Source of the DNA: Priapulus caudatus
Taxonomy: Eukaryota; Priapulida; Priapulimorpha; Priapulimorphida; Priapulidae
Assembly: GCF_000485595.1 (NCBI RefSeq)
Contig: NW_014577583.1
Span: forward strand, 171,949 to 192,083
DNA: 20,135 bases
Reading direction: 5' to 3'
Both the position numbers and the translations under genes were made by a program. Positions 17,131 through 20,135 of the stretch are shown here, piece after piece; the first letter of the stretch is position 1, and each line of letters starts with the position of its first letter. The notes under the pieces are model-generated. The model saw only the letters and a list, made by a program, of their open reading frames with translations, was not told the DNA's origin and did not search any database.

Positions 17131-17869
17131 ATGAGTTTTGTCGTCAGGCGGAACGGTTGATAGCTGCGAATCGAGGGTCTGGTGGTCGACTGGGATCGGA
17201 GATTTGCATGCAACATACATTAGAAATGCGAGGAGAGCGGGGTTGCTCATTGTGCACAACAGAGATGAAAGTCGGGCGGTGTATGGAATGGTAGAAATTC
17301 GTGTGAGCGGGGGATTCGCCTTGTCAATTCAGCATAGACACTGTCCTCATGTTACTGGCAGAGAAAAACGTCGAAAGATGAAACACGAAGGATGAAAGTG
17401 GACAAATCGGCGATAGGCTGTGAGTAAGAGGACTGCACGGGCGATGGTGGTGGAGTAGTGAGGTGATCGACGGATGGAGGGAAGGAGGGAGGCAGGGGGA
17501 TATATGAAAGGAGAAGAGGGTAGTATGGAGGGAGAACTGCGGCCGATTATATGCTCTTAGAGATAAGTGATATAAATGGAACAGTTAAAGTTTTTGGAAT
17601 GCGCGAAAAATAAAATGTTGTCAGGAGCGATGAAGTACGTGATAATCTGCTGACGGAGGACAAGAATGGCTTGATCCCTAAAGATACGCAGTCTAACAAA
17701 AAGCATATTTGGTTAATTAAAGAGAAAAAAAACGGGACGCAAAGAGTAAACAAGTAAAAGATTCAGTCAAAATTCTGGTATACGAAGCAATCTTAAAACC
17801 ACAGAAAAACCAATATCTAATCGTATTATAGGATGATTGTAGAAGGGTTGTATAACCAATTAGATCGCG
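17131..17869. other. Copy C, degraded upstream part of the + gene
   Basis: This corresponds in position to 231-697 in reverse. Recognisable scraps include ATTATATGCTCTTAGAGATA near 17546, matching the inverted TATATAATGGGAG region at 480. Much of the rest cannot be aligned by eye. Confidence 0.4.
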
Positions 17870-18540
17870 CAATAAACGCTAGATAGACGTTTCTCTCTCC
17901 CATAGGAGTGAAAACTGTTATTGGGCTGCATCTTACACATTCACATTACCAAAATTAACAAAATTTGAATGAATTTAGATGGCCATATATTCATTTGTTT
18001 TTGCAAACAGTGGTCTCACTCGAAGTAGGTCAAACCTCTGGTAGGTTCTTCCAAAATAGACCTTCAACTTCTCCCATAGATAATCAACTGTAGCAATTTG
18101 AAACATGAGGGTCAAATGTTCTTGGAGTTTTAATCCGTTGACGCGTTAGGCAGAACACTGAATGATTTCATATGAAATTGCAAATCTCCTAATTGAAAAA
18201 TAATCAAACCTGTGATGAGATGATTGGGCCATTTATCTTTAATTCTATATTTTCTAAACATACTAGAATTTAATATCTCGCATTAGTCGAAATCCGTGTG
18301 AACCAGAATGCGCATGGATCAGTTTGTTTACCATCTGATTTTTCTTCTGATCGCAATAAAAAGTGGTTGTGCGCGCTCTGAATTTAGGTCAAACTGATGT
18401 GCTCCAAAATTAGTGACTCTCAAAACCAAGGCTCCCGATAGATAACAAACGTGGTAATGCAATTACCAATCATTCGTGGGTCGATAACGTTTGCTGATTA
18501 TCGTTGCCCCTAGCCAATGTATGTACGGACCGGCCTGGAG
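17870..18540. repeat. Inverted dispersed modules in copy C
   Basis: CTCTCCCATAGGAGTGAAAACTGTTA, CATGAGGGTCAAATGTTCTTG and CGATAACGTTTGCTGATTATCGTT are reverse complements of the two tandem modules at 9000-9430, in the expected mirrored order. Confidence 0.7.
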
Positions 18541-18699
18541 CGGCGGACGAAATCTTGTTCATAATAATGAAATGCCTCTTTAACGAATCGTACGCAGCTT
18601 AGAACTCATAAAATATAAATGAATTAGTAATACAAATAAGCACAGGATCGCTTGCAAAATAATGAGAAGTATTGAGGGGGTACCAATTAGAATGGAGAT

Positions 18700-18900
18700 G
18701 ACAGTTAGAACAAAAGAGGAAACGTGAACAAGAAATTGTAGGACATCGACTATAAGACATAGGACATCACATGCCAATATGTATAAGGTAATAACAAATA
18801 GAAATCATATAAAAATTAAGAACAGAATGTGACCATGACATATTGAAACACTTAGGGACATGAGTGTGATATGACAGAGGGCATGGACCATAGAATATAA
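18700..18900. repeat. Inverted, corrupted ATGTC array
   Basis: GGACATCGACTATAAGACAT, AGGACATCACATGCC and GACATGAGTGTGATATGACA are the reverse complement of units from 8690-8865. Soon after, near 19020, GAGCATGGGTGGTG matches the inverted 8610-8625 region. Confidence 0.6.
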
Positions 18901-19164
18901 AGAAGATACAATAGTTAAGCGTAGTAATCAATTGTTAAGATAAGCTCATTATCCAACTATCCATGAAAAGAGCAAAAGAGTTACAGCCATAATGAAATTA
19001 CACGCACGACGCCGATCAAGAGAGCATGGGTGGTGCTGAGTTCGATAATTAAGGTAGTAAAGCGTAGGGGCTCGAATTTCTCTGGGATGGGGTAAAGCAG
19101 ATACAATGAAGAAATTGAAACCGTTATGTCAATTTCTTTAAGATTGGAGATAGGATTATGTCAA

Positions 19165-19410
19165 CATGATGCTCGAGTGAAAAGAAACGTGGGAAGAAGG
19201 AAGGCAAAAAAGTGAACGGAGAAAGCACACGTGGAGCAAAAGGTGATAAGAGAGCGAAGACGAAGAGAGAGGAAAGAGAGAGCTAGTAGAGGAATGAGGA
19301 GAGAGAGAGAGAGAGAGAAGAAGGAGAGAAGAGAGGAGAGGAAAGAACCAGACAAGGAAGGAAAGATCAGAAGAGTAGAGAAAGAGGGAACAAAGAGAAG
19401 GAGATAAACT
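19165..19410. repeat. Purine-rich (GA) tract
   Basis: About 245 bases are nearly pure G/A on the + strand, including GAGAGAGAGAGAGAGAGA near 19297. It has the same strand bias as the intronic tract at 7773-8066, although copy C to its left is inverted, so it is not a simple continuation of the palindrome. Confidence 0.8.
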
Positions 19411-20135
19411 AGCATATAAAGAGCGTTAAGATAATGAGCATAGAAGATAAGGAAAGAGTAGCCAATTAGCGCGAACTAATAGAGAGGCAGGTATGCAGAG
19501 ATGTAAACGGAGTCATAAGAGCGAGAATTAAGACTAGTAGAAAAGACAATGCTCGCAAGGCAGGACAGGCCGCATCAATATCCTGCTAAGACCAATAGTA
19601 CCGAGAGCATCTCAGGTGTTGCGGCAAGCAGAACGTGGTGGATGTTAGAAACAACGGCTACGCAAGTTGGATGAAAGCAGCAGTCCAGGCTACCTTGCGG
19701 CATTCCGGCACAGGCCACCCCATGCGTGTCCCGGCAAAACATGTCCGAGAACCCGTAAGCGATCAGGAGACAATAAGAGATAACAGAGTCAGACGAGTAT
19801 TGGCTAGACCCATAGAGAAGTCGGCAGTTGGAAGAATTAATATGCAGTGAGCAGGTATGTGCGTGGCCACTTCGGACGGTTTCATGTTTATTGTACACTG
19901 CCGTCGTTGTTTTGTCTTGATAGTTGAATGAATTAACTACTGCAGGCATTCTGTTTCGACAGCAGTATTTCATACATTGTATTTAATATTATCAGAGGTT
20001 CATTGGGTAGTAAAGACACATCGATGTGAACAATTAATACTTATTAGATATTCTGAGAGGCAAAATTAAGACTATTTTCAGCGATATGTCTGAGGAGATA
20101 TCAACCGAGGGACTAATTTAAAGTACACTATAACA
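19411..20135. other. Unassigned right end
   Basis: I cannot assign this part. A 132-codon minus-strand open frame (19575-19973) and a 71-codon + strand frame (19635-19850) overlap each other. Neither shows a domain, a splice pattern or a match to the rest of the channel. A weak resemblance to the pore-exon surroundings (CAGGTG...GATGTT) is noted near 19612-19650 but is not convincing. Confidence 0.35.

Larger units (their letters stand above)
13830..19080 (-). repeat. Copy C: corrupted inverted copy of 8.55-9.3 kb plus the left part of the window
   Basis: Reading right to left it reproduces the ATGTC array (18700-18900), dispersed modules (17870-18530), the + gene terminal exon, the TRPC last exon, the minisatellite and the left end of MITE copy 1 (13830-13940). 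Blocks such as GATTCGCTTGCACTCAT and CAGCGCTACATCAAGCGGTA are exact. Together with copy B it forms a near-palindrome of about 10 kb centred near 13.8 kb. Confidence 0.82.

Noticed and set aside
16936-17294. Overlapping open frames on both strands in copy C
   Set aside because: They lie in a frameshifted inverted copy of a known exon and its flank and have no independent support.
19575-19973. A possible further channel exon or new gene in the 132-codon minus-strand frame
   Set aside because: There is no transmembrane pattern, TRPC motif or splice-site pair, and a competing frame exists on the other strand in a noisy region.

Overview
The window looks like nuclear DNA of an invertebrate animal. 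It has intron-split genes with GT-AG splice sites, a TRPC-type cation channel, proline tRNA genes with internal Pol III promoters, TTAGGG-type telomere-like runs, several short inverted-repeat elements (MITE-like) and long minisatellites. I cannot name the species. Single-base insertions and deletions are common, even inside tRNA genes, and much worse after about 9 kb, so part of the window reads like weakly corrected long-read sequence.

Layout. Positions 1-2022 hold two convergent genes seen only at their 3' ends. A + strand terminal exon (698-1104) encodes an unrecognised basic C-terminus. A - strand terminal exon (1789-2022) is the end of a TRPC-like channel. Their best poly(A) signals cross over, so their 3' UTRs probably overlap. 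The channel gene runs right to left: four more exons (6270-6332, 7230-7412, 7639-7739, 8082-8212) keep one open frame across their junctions. They encode the pore helix and filter, S6, the EWKFAR TRP box and the C-terminal coiled-coil-like tail, about 236 residues. Exons for the N-terminus and S1-S5 are not visible.

The 4.2 kb last intron of the channel gene is crowded. It holds a C-rich minisatellite (G-rich in the transcript), two copies of a palindromic MITE family carrying telomere-like repeats, a tandem array of three tRNA-Pro genes on the same strand as the host gene, a 218 bp MITE and a 290 bp foldback element. One tRNA unit carries a tiny palindromic insertion with 9 bp flanking repeats that its sister unit lacks.

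From about 8.95 kb to 13.5 kb the left part of the window recurs in direct orientation, badly corrupted by indels (copy B). From about 13.83 kb to 19.1 kb it recurs again, inverted and also corrupted (copy C). B and C form a near-palindrome centred near 13.8 kb. Both carry broken copies of the two terminal exons, the minisatellite and the dispersed modules. This is either a real tandem-plus-inverted duplication or a fold-back read artefact; the error pattern favours the artefact. The last ~700 bases are unassigned.
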